A stretch of 13,172 nt of DNA, taken from positions 1-13,172 of the forward strand of contig CAVHIG010000050.1 in assembly GCA_963636105.1 (NCBI GenBank), given 5' to 3'. Shown one piece after another: positions 5,793 to 12,251 of this stretch (position 1 is the stretch's first letter; each line of letters begins with the position of its first letter). Under the pieces are notes generated by a model. The model had not been told where the DNA came from and did no database searches. It worked only from the letters and a program-made list of their open reading frames with translations. The stretch is from CAVHIG01 sp963636105 (lineage in GTDB: Bacteria; Bacillota; Clostridia; Peptostreptococcales; Anaerovoracaceae). A program made the position numbers and the translations under genes.

Positions 5793-7544
5793 TTATGGGA
5801 GTCGAATGCCCACCTTACCCTTGCCCATGACAATCAGGCCATGTGTCTCCAAAGCAGTCAGTAACTTGCGTAACCGGTATTCGCTATGACAGATGTTACG
5901 CATGGCAGCTACCCGCAGCAGTCGCTGTCTGCCTAGCAAATTGCCATCAGCAAGCATTTCTGTAATTAGTGCTAGGAGCATGCCGGCAGCCTCGTCGTCA
6001 GCTTTCTGCATTGTAGCGTGTATAGGTGTTTTTGGCGCAGGGTATAGCGATTGGACTGTATCTGTGTTTGTCCCCGAAGGTTCTGCGCTATCAATTCCGG
6101 CAGTTCTGTATTCGTACTCCGGAAGATCCTGCAGACGGAGGGTAGAACCGGTGCGCATGGCATTCATATAGATGATCGTATTTTTTAATTCACGGACATT
6201 GCCGGGCCAGTTTTCTATTTGCAATAGTTCTAAAAGAGCCGGTTCAAATGTTATGCCGGGGGCGATATCCTGTAGCAACGCCTGCGCCAGATAAGGGATA
6301 TCTTCTTTCCGGTTTCGCAGTGGCGGCAGATACAGATAGCCGATTTTCAGGCGATAGTACAGATCCTCACGGAACATACCTTGCCGGACTTTTTCGGCCA
6401 GATTTTGATTTGTCGCTGCAATGATACGCACATCCACATGCCTGATTTTCTCGTCACCGATACGCATGACTTCTTTTTCCTGCAATACGCGCAACAGCCG
6501 AACCTGAACTTTTGGTGAAATGTCGCCGATCTCATCGAGAAAAATTGTACCGCCGTCAGCGATTTCAAATACACCTGCCTTGCCCTTTTGCTTGGCACCA
6601 GTGAAAGCACCGTTTTCATATCCAAACAGTTCACTTTCAATCAGTGAGTCGTTTAGGGAACTGAAGTTGATTGCAAGATATGGCTTGTTGCATCGCTCCG
6701 AGGCCTGATGAATGGCTGAGGCAAATAGCTCTTTTCCGGTGCCACTTTCCCCCTCAATCAGAATATTGAGATCGGTTTGCGCCAAACGTAATGCACGTTG
6801 CTTGGTATTTTGCATTTCAGCTGACTTTCCATAAATGTCCTCAATTCCGTATTTGGGATACAGACCTTTCTGCACCAACAAATTTTGCGCGGGGTCATTG
6901 ATACGTGTGGCTGAAGCGTAGAGACGCTGAGACATTGAAATAACTTTTTCAAGATAATGATTCAGATAGGTTTCTATGCAGGTCAATGGCCAACCGAGCC
7001 AGCTCCAGATTTCGGCAATGGTCTGGATGGCAATGATGCGTGTACCAATATCATAGGCTGGTTCGAATCCATCCGGAATACATTCCAGCTCACCGATTGA
7101 TAGAGTGCAGTCAATCTCAGCTTTTGGAAGCGATGAAATCGGAATTTCAGGGCTGTAAGGAATGTAGTGCCATTTTGTAAAGCCAATTTTTTGCAAAGAT
7201 GCAATGGCATCATATGCTGCTGCCTGCGTGTCATTTACTATCAACACTGTCGAGTCAGGAACGATTGAGACAAGCTTCGGAATGCTTTCGACATTGATGG
7301 CACGCTCTGCGATGAAGATTTTGCTTTCTGCGCAAATGGCGTCCATGCTTTTGAGTCGTCGTTCGAACGACTCGCCGCTGAGCAGCAATACGCGTGCATA
7401 GATTTTTTCAGGGATGCCCTCTTCAAAGGAGTAACTGACTAAAGTTGCTCCCTCTGGCAAATATTCACGCAATTGCCGGTTTACGCTATACATCGTCGCG
7501 CGACTTCCGGAAACAGTTGCAATATCAACAATGCTGTGCTTCAT
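5793..7544 (-). CDS. sigma-54-dependent transcriptional activator (AAA+ enhancer-binding protein) with winged-helix-like C-terminus
   Basis: This 583-residue regulator should remodel RNA polymerase-sigma-54 at the iadA promoter. Residues 1 to about 180 form an alpha/beta domain of unknown ligand, resembling PrpR-type sensory domains, followed by a helical linker. The AAA+ domain carries Walker A GESGTGKE (265-272), an intact GAFTGA loop (312-317) that contacts sigma-54, Walker B GGTIFLDEIGD (331-341), the arginine-finger region FREDLYYRL (391-399) and sensor II WPGNVREL (446-453). After a Pro/Thr-rich linker the last 50 residues look like a winged helix, with helices then a hairpin GLIVMGKGKVGIRL, and not a Fis-type helix. 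The frame is open back to 7718. I prefer ATG 7544 because GGAAGGA (7554-7560) precedes it and a good promoter lies just upstream; ATG 7562 is the next choice. Its convergent position next to a sigma-54 operon makes that operon the likely target. Confidence 0.88.
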   Translation of the reverse strand: MKHSIVDIATVSGSRATMYSVNRQLREYLPEGATLVSYSFEEGIPEKIYARVLLLSGESFERRLKSMDAICAESKIFIAERAINVESIPKLVSIVPDSTVLIVNDTQAAAYDAIASLQKIGFTKWHYIPYSPEIPISSLPKAEIDCTLSIGELECIPDGFEPAYDIGTRIIAIQTIAEIWSWLGWPLTCIETYLNHYLEKVISMSQRLYASATRINDPAQNLLVQKGLYPKYGIEDIYGKSAEMQNTKQRALRLAQTDLNILIEGESGTGKELFASAIHQASERCNKPYLAINFSSLNDSLIESELFGYENGAFTGAKQKGKAGVFEIADGGTIFLDEIGDISPKVQVRLLRVLQEKEVMRIGDEKIRHVDVRIIAATNQNLAEKVRQGMFREDLYYRLKIGYLYLPPLRNRKEDIPYLAQALLQDIAPGITFEPALLELLQIENWPGNVRELKNTIIYMNAMRTGSTLRLQDLPEYEYRTAGIDSAEPSGTNTDTVQSLYPAPKTPIHATMQKADDEAAGMLLALITEMLADGNLLGRQRLLRVAAMRNICHSEYRLRKLLTALETHGLIVMGKGKVGIRLP

Positions 7545-7577
7545 GTGTTTTGATCCTTCCATTCTTTCGTCCCTTTT

Positions 7578-7606
7578 ATCATACATCGAAACCACGCTTT
7601 TGACAA
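7578..7606 (-). promoter_or_regulatory. candidate sigma-A promoter of the activator gene
   Basis: Read on the minus strand, TTGTCA (7606-7601) and TATGAT (7583-7578) are 17 bases apart. The predicted start near 7571 would leave a 27-base leader before the ATG at 7544 but almost none before the ATG at 7562. Confidence 0.6.
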
Positions 7607-7707
7607 GAGCGCTTTTGTTGTGCATAAGCAGCATAGGGAAAACGATGTTTGAATTCAGCAGAAAATTTTTTAACTTATAAAACGGCATTACTCCAAAGTT
7701 TACACAG

Positions 7708-7719
7708 ATTGTATACAAT
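7708..7719. promoter_or_regulatory. perfect 12-bp palindrome, candidate operator
   Basis: ATTGTATACAAT equals its own reverse complement. It lies about 28 bases upstream of the -35 box of the hydrolase-dpp promoter and about 100 bases upstream of the activator promoter. Palindromes of the TTGTATACAA kind are typical of dimeric winged-helix regulators such as the GntR family. The binder is unknown. Confidence 0.45.
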
Positions 7720-7746
7720 TTGAATGGTAAAGAATGTATATTTGAC

Positions 7747-7775
7747 TTGCTTTTGGTACGGTATAAGTGTATAAT
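7747..7775 (+). promoter_or_regulatory. candidate sigma-A promoter of the hydrolase-dpp operon
   Basis: TTGCTT (7747-7752) and a consensus TATAAT (7770-7775) are separated by 17 bases. The start would fall near 7782, giving a long leader of about 190 bases before the hydrolase start. An imperfect TGT-N9-ACA palindrome (7777-7791) overlaps the predicted start. Confidence 0.6.
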
Positions 7776-7824
7776 GTGTTAAAGCGTTACAATTGCTAAA
7801 TATTCTTGCAAAACAAAATATTTG

Positions 7825-7858
7825 TTCGAGGCTGAATATTCAATTTCATTTGAGGCTG
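7825..7858 (+). repeat. two 10-bp direct repeats in the operon leader
   Basis: TTCGAGGCTG (7825-7834) recurs as TTTGAGGCTG (7849-7858) with one mismatch and a period of 24 bases. They lie in the predicted leader. Their role is unknown; protein binding or RNA pairing are both possible. Confidence 0.4.
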
Positions 7859-7903
7859 TATTTAGGACACTAAGACATTTATAAAAATAGGAAGGCGATT
7901 AAA

Positions 7904-7954
7904 GTGAGCAATAACCAGAGGCAAAAGAGCCTTGAATTCTATAAAAGTATTTGA
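7904..7954 (+). CDS. possible 16-residue leader peptide upstream of the hydrolase
   Basis: A GTG at 7904 preceded 8 bases earlier by a strong AGGAAGG (7889-7895) opens a frame of 16 codons, MSNNQRQKSLEFYKSI, ending TGA at 7952-7954, about 20 bases before the hydrolase start. The well-placed ribosome binding site is the main reason to record it. It resembles no leader peptide I know and has no obvious run of regulatory codons. It could couple translation to the next gene, or be the remnant of a lost gene. Confidence 0.35.
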   Translation: MSNNQRQKSLEFYKSI

Positions 7955-7960
7955 CTATAT

Positions 7961-7967
7961 GGGGAGG
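7961..7967 (+). promoter_or_regulatory. ribosome binding site deciding the hydrolase start
   Basis: GGGGAGG lies 7 bases before the TTG at 7975. The earlier in-frame TTG at 7951 would place this motif inside the gene and encode it as Trp-Gly-Gly, so 7975 is preferred. Confidence 0.75.
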
Positions 7968-7974
7968 ACATAAA

Positions 7975-9390
7975 TTGCATAGTGACATTAAAGAACTCGA
8001 TTCGCTCTTAGAAAAGAAGATTGCAAACTACGGTTATTCAGGAGTAGAAATATGCATTCGGGGACCGCAGGGGATAATATACGAAAGAGGTTTTGGGCGG
8101 CGATGTATGAAGCCTGAAAAACCTGTAGACGGTGATACCATATTTGGAATTGCTTCAATGAGCAAATCTATGACGGCGCTTGCCTGTTGTATATTAGCAG
8201 CAGAAGGTAAGATGAATCTCGACGATCCGCTTGTGAAGTATTTTCCAGAACTGCATCTTCCGGGAATTCCTGATGAAACGATTACGATCAAGCATCTTGC
8301 TATGCACAGGGCAGGAATTCCTCCAATGGAGCCATTAGAATGGTCTATCGCTATGAATAGCAGGGAACGTGAAAATGCTTTGCACATAGCTATGGTCAAG
8401 CAGGCTCCAAATAAAATGGATAAAATAGAGCAGATTGTTGACTATCTGAATGAAGGAAAATACAGCAGCTTGGGAGCTGCCGGAGAATATATGAGCTATT
8501 CAAACGAAGGATATGCTCTGTTGTCATATGTTGTCGATCAAGCAGCCGGTATTCCTCTGGAGGAGTATCTCGAAAAAAGGATTTTCGAACCGCTCGGGAT
8601 GACAAGAAGTATGCTTGACATTGACGGTAGCGAGGTACGCAGAATAGCAGGTGATGATAATGTCACAAGTCTTTTTGAAATTGATGAGGCAGGAAGTCTT
8701 GTATGGGATGATGATTTTTCCGTACTCCCGCCGTTTCGCGGCTGTGCATGTGTGAAGTCTACTGCACACGATCTGACTCGATATTATCAAATGCTTAGCT
8801 TTCGCGGCATGTTTGAGGGACGCAGAATAGTACCTGAGGAAGCTGTTGAGATGATGATAGGAAGAGAATTTCCTTTGAAGAAAAAACCGTTTTATTGCAT
8901 GGGACTCAGAAAATTCCTGATTAACGGTCGCATGGCCTGCGATCACCAAGGGGAACTCCACGGCACGTCCACACAGGGCGGTTTCCTCGAAGGTGGATAC
9001 TCGGTAGTTGTCCTCTGCAATCAGGGAGAAGTCGAGGTTGAGGATTTGCAATGGAATTGCTATAATTATCTACTCGGACTGCCGCTTGAAACAGATCTCA
9101 ATTGGGCACAGCCTAGTGGTAAAGTCTTTTCACAGCCGCAGATTCTTTGCGGAGATTATATAGTCCATGAAGGAATTCCTACTCATTGCATAGTCTCATA
9201 TGATGATGGTGAGCTGAAATGTACACATAACAATCAAGAAAAGCTTTTAAAGCATTGCGAAAAAACGGTATTTGCGGTATATGATGCTGAGAATACTGCA
9301 AAGCGTCTCAGTACCTTCAGGTTTTACATAAAGGACGGCAAAGCTTGGGCCGTAAAATGTGGAAGCAGAATCTATGTAAGGTGTGATTAA
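7975..9390 (+). CDS. serine hydrolase, beta-lactamase/D-aminopeptidase fold
   Basis: This is a 471-residue enzyme of the serine beta-lactamase-like family, which includes class C beta-lactamases, D-amino acid peptidases and esterases. The catalytic SxxK is SMSK (Ser61, Lys64), the second motif is YSN (175-177) and the third is HQG (324-326), with a glycine-rich TQGGFLEGG strand after it. Residues from about 370 to the end form a small beta-rich C-terminal domain, as in some D-aminopeptidases. No signal peptide or membrane helix is visible, so the enzyme should be cytoplasmic, which argues against a role in beta-lactam resistance. It precedes dppB by about 70 bases with no terminator, so it probably acts on peptides brought in by that importer, perhaps ones with D-residues; this is inference. 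The start is TTG with GGGGAGG upstream. Confidence 0.82.
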   Translation: MHSDIKELDSLLEKKIANYGYSGVEICIRGPQGIIYERGFGRRCMKPEKPVDGDTIFGIASMSKSMTALACCILAAEGKMNLDDPLVKYFPELHLPGIPDETITIKHLAMHRAGIPPMEPLEWSIAMNSRERENALHIAMVKQAPNKMDKIEQIVDYLNEGKYSSLGAAGEYMSYSNEGYALLSYVVDQAAGIPLEEYLEKRIFEPLGMTRSMLDIDGSEVRRIAGDDNVTSLFEIDEAGSLVWDDDFSVLPPFRGCACVKSTAHDLTRYYQMLSFRGMFEGRRIVPEEAVEMMIGREFPLKKKPFYCMGLRKFLINGRMACDHQGELHGTSTQGGFLEGGYSVVVLCNQGEVEVEDLQWNCYNYLLGLPLETDLNWAQPSGKVFSQPQILCGDYIVHEGIPTHCIVSYDDGELKCTHNNQEKLLKHCEKTVFAVYDAENTAKRLSTFRFYIKDGKAWAVKCGSRIYVRCD

Positions 9391-9448
9391 ATTGTAAAAA
9401 TGGGGTTGGATTAAGGTAGGATACAGCTTTTGGATAAAATGACAGAAA

Positions 9449-9454
9449 GAAGGT
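9449..9454 (+). promoter_or_regulatory. ribosome binding site placed for an ATT start of dppB
   Basis: GAAGGT (extended GAAAGAAGGTG, 9445-9455) lies about 6 bases before ATT at 9461. No ribosome binding site precedes the TTG at 9488 or the ATG at 9491. Confidence 0.55.
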
Positions 9455-9460
9455 GCCAAC

Positions 9461-10402
9461 ATTAAACAGTATCTACTCAAGCGCCTATTGATGGGTCTTG
9501 TACTTGTATTTTTAGTATCGATTTTAGTATATGCACTCCTTTATATGATGCCGGGAAATCCTATCGACATCATGGTGGATCGTAAGGTACCGGAGGAAAA
9601 GCGCATACAAATGGCCGAGGAGCTCGGCTATAATGATCCGTTTGTGGTTCAATACGCAAGGTGGGCAAAAGGGATTATTGTAGATCATGATTTCGGGGAT
9701 TCCGTCCGATACAAGGTGCCGGTATGGCAGCTTATGAAGGAAAGAATTCCACGAAGCGTGACCTTGTGCGGATGGGCACTTTTGATAGAGATGATGCTAG
9801 CCCTGCCGCTGGGACTGATATGTGCGATAAAGAAGGACTCACTTTTAGACAGGATAACGGTAAATTCCTCACTCGTGCTGACAGCGATGCCGAGCTTCTG
9901 GCTGGGAGCGTTGCTCATTCTGGTCTTCTCGGTAGGGCTTAAGGTACTGCCGATAAGCGGATATGATAGTCCGAAATATTATATACTTCCGATTTTTGCT
10001 CTTGTAGCTTCTTCTATCGCAGGCACCTTGCGCCTTACACGTTCGGAGGTTCTTGAGGTGCTCAGCGAGAAATATATTACGACAGCTCACGCAAAGGGCA
10101 TACCTTATGAGACTGTTATGGTCAGACATGCACTTCGCAATGCCTTGATAATGGTCTCTGTGCAAGTATTTATGTCGATTCCGTGGCTTATTTCGGGAGC
10201 GGTTGTAACTGAAAAAATATTCGGAATATCCGGAATGGGCAATTTGCTTCTGAATTCCATTGTTGTTCAGGACTTTCCTGTGGTGCAGGCCGTTTTACTT
10301 CTCATAGCTATATTGACGGTAATCTGCAATCTGCTTAGCGATATTGTAATCGCGCTTCTCGATCCGAGAATAAGAATTTCAATGGGCGGAGGTGACAAAT
10401 AA
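9461..10402 (+). CDS. dppB: peptide ABC transporter permease, DppB/OppB family
   Basis: This is one of the two membrane subunits of a dipeptide/oligopeptide importer. Read from the ATT at 9461 the protein has 313 residues and begins (M)KQYLLKRLLMGL, the usual family N-terminus leading into the first helix. The family's extracytoplasmic P-G-N-P-x-D-x-M stretch follows, then the core helices, the EAA loop EKYITTAHAKGIPYETVMVRHALRNAL (split here as EKYITTAHAKG and YETVMVRHALRNAL) and the closing LLDPRIR. The first conventional starts in frame are TTG 9488 and ATG 9491, which would remove about nine conserved residues and have no ribosome binding site. A TGA at 9440-9442 limits extension further upstream. 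The stop codon overlaps the dppC start by one base (TAATG), which indicates translational coupling. Confidence 0.87.
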   Translation: MKQYLLKRLLMGLVLVFLVSILVYALLYMMPGNPIDIMVDRKVPEEKRIQMAEELGYNDPFVVQYARWAKGIIVDHDFGDSVRYKVPVWQLMKERIPRSVTLCGWALLIEMMLALPLGLICAIKKDSLLDRITVNSSLVLTAMPSFWLGALLILVFSVGLKVLPISGYDSPKYYILPIFALVASSIAGTLRLTRSEVLEVLSEKYITTAHAKGIPYETVMVRHALRNALIMVSVQVFMSIPWLISGAVVTEKIFGISGMGNLLLNSIVVQDFPVVQAVLLLIAILTVICNLLSDIVIALLDPRIRISMGGGDK

Positions 10403-11250
10403 TGGAAAACAGTCGATGGAAGGAAACGCTCAAATTCTGTTTGAAAAATGTAAATTTTATGGCGGGCTTTATCATGCTTGCAAGCGTTATTTTTGTTGCT
10501 ATCTTTGCGGATCAGCTTGCTCCATATGAGTATATGGAGCAGGGTGTGGGCTCAAAATTTCTCGCTCCGTGTGCGGAATTTTGGTTTGGTACGGATGAGC
10601 TTGGAAGGGATATGCTTTCAAGAGTTATATACGGAAGCAGAATCACACTTTGGGTGGCGTTTTTGGGCGCTACATTGCAGCTTGTAATAGGTGTGAGTGT
10701 GGGGCTTGTCTGTGGTTATTTTGGCGGCTGGGTGGATAGAATCTTTTCGTTGCTTACTGACTTGACCTGGTGTATTCCGAGTACAATTCTGGCTCTGGCA
10801 GTTGTAACCTTGATCGGAAAAGGCCTTACAAATACGGTAATTGCGATAGCACTTGTAGCATGGGCTTCATATGCGCGTCCTGTAAGGGCAAAGACTATGT
10901 CACTCAAAAATATGGCTTTTCTTGAGACTGGAAAAACATTCGGTGAAAAATCGGGAACGCTTATGTTCAGATATATTCTGCCAAATGTTATTCCGTCACT
11001 CATTGTAATGGTATCGACAACGTTACCATCCACGATACTCTCAACGACGACACTATCGTTTTTGGGTCTCGGCTCGCAAGCACCATCACCGGACTGGGGA
11101 CTTGCTCTTTCAAACGGTATTACCTATATAGGTACGGCTCCTTGGCTTAGTGTATTTCCTGGCGTCGCACTTTTGTATACGGTATTGGGCTTTAGCCTGC
11201 TGGGTGAAGGTGTGCGTGACGTACTCGATCCGCATTTGAAATCACAGTAA
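10402..11250 (+). CDS. dppC: peptide ABC transporter permease, DppC/OppC family
   Basis: This is the second membrane subunit of the importer, 282 residues, normal for the family. After a first helix (about residues 17-35) comes FGTDELGRDMLSRVIYGSR, the typical DppC periplasmic signature (about 68-86). The core helices follow, then the EAA loop FLETGKTFGEKSGTLMFRYI and LPNVIPSLIV, which docks on the ATPases. The family's LSFLGLGSQAPSPDWG is near residues 215-230, and the end reads GEGVRDVLDPHL. It overlaps dppB by one base and has GGAGGTG (10387-10393) before its ATG. Ile is encoded by ATA in 5 of 18 cases by hand count, unlike the carrier gene upstream. Substrate choice cannot be read from this subunit. 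Confidence 0.9.
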   Translation: MENSRWKETLKFCLKNVNFMAGFIMLASVIFVAIFADQLAPYEYMEQGVGSKFLAPCAEFWFGTDELGRDMLSRVIYGSRITLWVAFLGATLQLVIGVSVGLVCGYFGGWVDRIFSLLTDLTWCIPSTILALAVVTLIGKGLTNTVIAIALVAWASYARPVRAKTMSLKNMAFLETGKTFGEKSGTLMFRYILPNVIPSLIVMVSTTLPSTILSTTTLSFLGLGSQAPSPDWGLALSNGITYIGTAPWLSVFPGVALLYTVLGFSLLGEGVRDVLDPHLKSQ

Positions 11251-11270
11251 AGTAGAAAAGAGGTGCAAAA

Positions 11271-12248
11271 ATGCAGGAAGAACTATTGAGACTTGAGCAT
11301 CTCAGTGTCGATTATAAAGTAAAGGGCGGATATTTATCCGCGGTAAATGACGTAAATATGGTCATCCACAGAGGTGAGATTCTTGCTGTAGTAGGCGAAT
11401 CTGGCTGCGGAAAATCAACGGTGGCACACAGCATTATGAAATTGCTTCCGGGAGGAAATGAAGAAGTGAGCGGTAGTGTCATCTTCAATGGCGAGGATTT
11501 GCAGACATTCACGTGGAAGCAGATGGAATCAATCCGCGGAAAGCACATAGGTATGATCTTTCAAAATCCTTTGGATTCACTGAATCCTGTATATACAACA
11601 GGAAATCAGGTAGAAGAAGGTATATTGCTTGACAAGGTAGATAAGGTAACGGCGTGGAACAAGGTGCTCGGCCTCTACAACGATGTGAAGATGCCCGATG
11701 CTGAGACGAGAGCGCGCAGTTTCCCGCATGAGCTTTCCGGAGGTATGCGTCAGCGTGTAATGATAGCTATGATGCTTTCCAGAGAACCGGAGCTGTTGAT
11801 TGCGGACGAGCCTACGACAGCTCTCGACGTTACCATAGAGGCACAGATTCTTGAAATAATAAAGGAGCTGAAAAATGCACATAATACGGCCATTATGCTT
11901 ATAACTCACAATTTCGGTCTTGTTGCAGAGGTTGCGGATGCAGTGGCGGTGATGTATGCCGGAGAACTTATCGAATATGCAAATGTATTTGAACTCTTTG
12001 CGGCTCCGAAGCATCCATATACTCAGCTTCTGATAAAGGCACTTCCGAGAGGTACGAAAAAACAGGGAAAACTTCAAATTATAGAAGGCAGTGTGCCGCG
12101 TATTCTGGATAAAAAGCCGGGATGTCGTTTTTCGAATCGCTGTCCTTACGTGATGGAGCGCTGCATCGCAGAAACTCCGCAGGCAATCGAGGTTGCTGCG
12201 GGCCATACCTGCAAATGCTTCCTTATGGAAAAAAAGGCGGAGGTGTAG
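11271..12248 (+). CDS. dppD: peptide ABC transporter ATP-binding protein, DppD/OppD family
   Basis: This 325-residue ATPase powers the importer from the cytoplasmic face. It has Walker A GESGCGKST (42-50), the Q-loop at Gln98, the signature LSGGM (155-159), Walker B LLIADEPT (175-182) and the switch His213 in ITHN. The C-terminal extension after about residue 250 is the oligopeptide/dipeptide transporter tail, with PGCRFSNRCPYVMERC followed by HTCKC. Such cysteine-rich tails bind an iron-sulphur cluster in some family members, and all the expected cysteines are present here. The ATG at 11271 follows GAGGTG (11260-11265). The gene begins 20 bases after dppC and its last codons contain the ribosome binding site of dppF. 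Confidence 0.92.
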   Translation: MQEELLRLEHLSVDYKVKGGYLSAVNDVNMVIHRGEILAVVGESGCGKSTVAHSIMKLLPGGNEEVSGSVIFNGEDLQTFTWKQMESIRGKHIGMIFQNPLDSLNPVYTTGNQVEEGILLDKVDKVTAWNKVLGLYNDVKMPDAETRARSFPHELSGGMRQRVMIAMMLSREPELLIADEPTTALDVTIEAQILEIIKELKNAHNTAIMLITHNFGLVAEVADAVAVMYAGELIEYANVFELFAAPKHPYTQLLIKALPRGTKKQGKLQIIEGSVPRILDKKPGCRFSNRCPYVMERCIAETPQAIEVAAGHTCKCFLMEKKAEV

Positions 12249-12251
12249 TAT

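Larger units (their letters stand above)
7545..7974. other. divergent regulatory region between activator and hydrolase-dpp operon
   Basis: This region holds a minus-strand promoter for the activator, a perfect 12-bp palindrome, a plus-strand promoter, a pair of direct repeats and a possible small leader ORF. The frame open upstream of the activator (7545-7718) lacks support as coding sequence because the activator promoter lies inside it. I see no RNA gene here. Confidence 0.6.

Noticed and set aside
7777..7791. Possible catabolite-repression (cre) or LacI-type operator at the hydrolase promoter
   Set aside because: The sequence TGTTAAAGCGTTACA has TGT/ACA ends but does not fit the cre consensus spacing and is not a good palindrome in its centre.
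8524..9051. 175-residue frame on the minus strand within the hydrolase gene
   Set aside because: The plus strand carries the hydrolase catalytic motifs, while this frame has no motif or start signal.
7975..9390. Beta-lactamase giving drug resistance
   Set aside because: The fold motifs match, but there is no export signal and the gene sits in a peptide-import operon, so a peptidase or esterase role is more likely.
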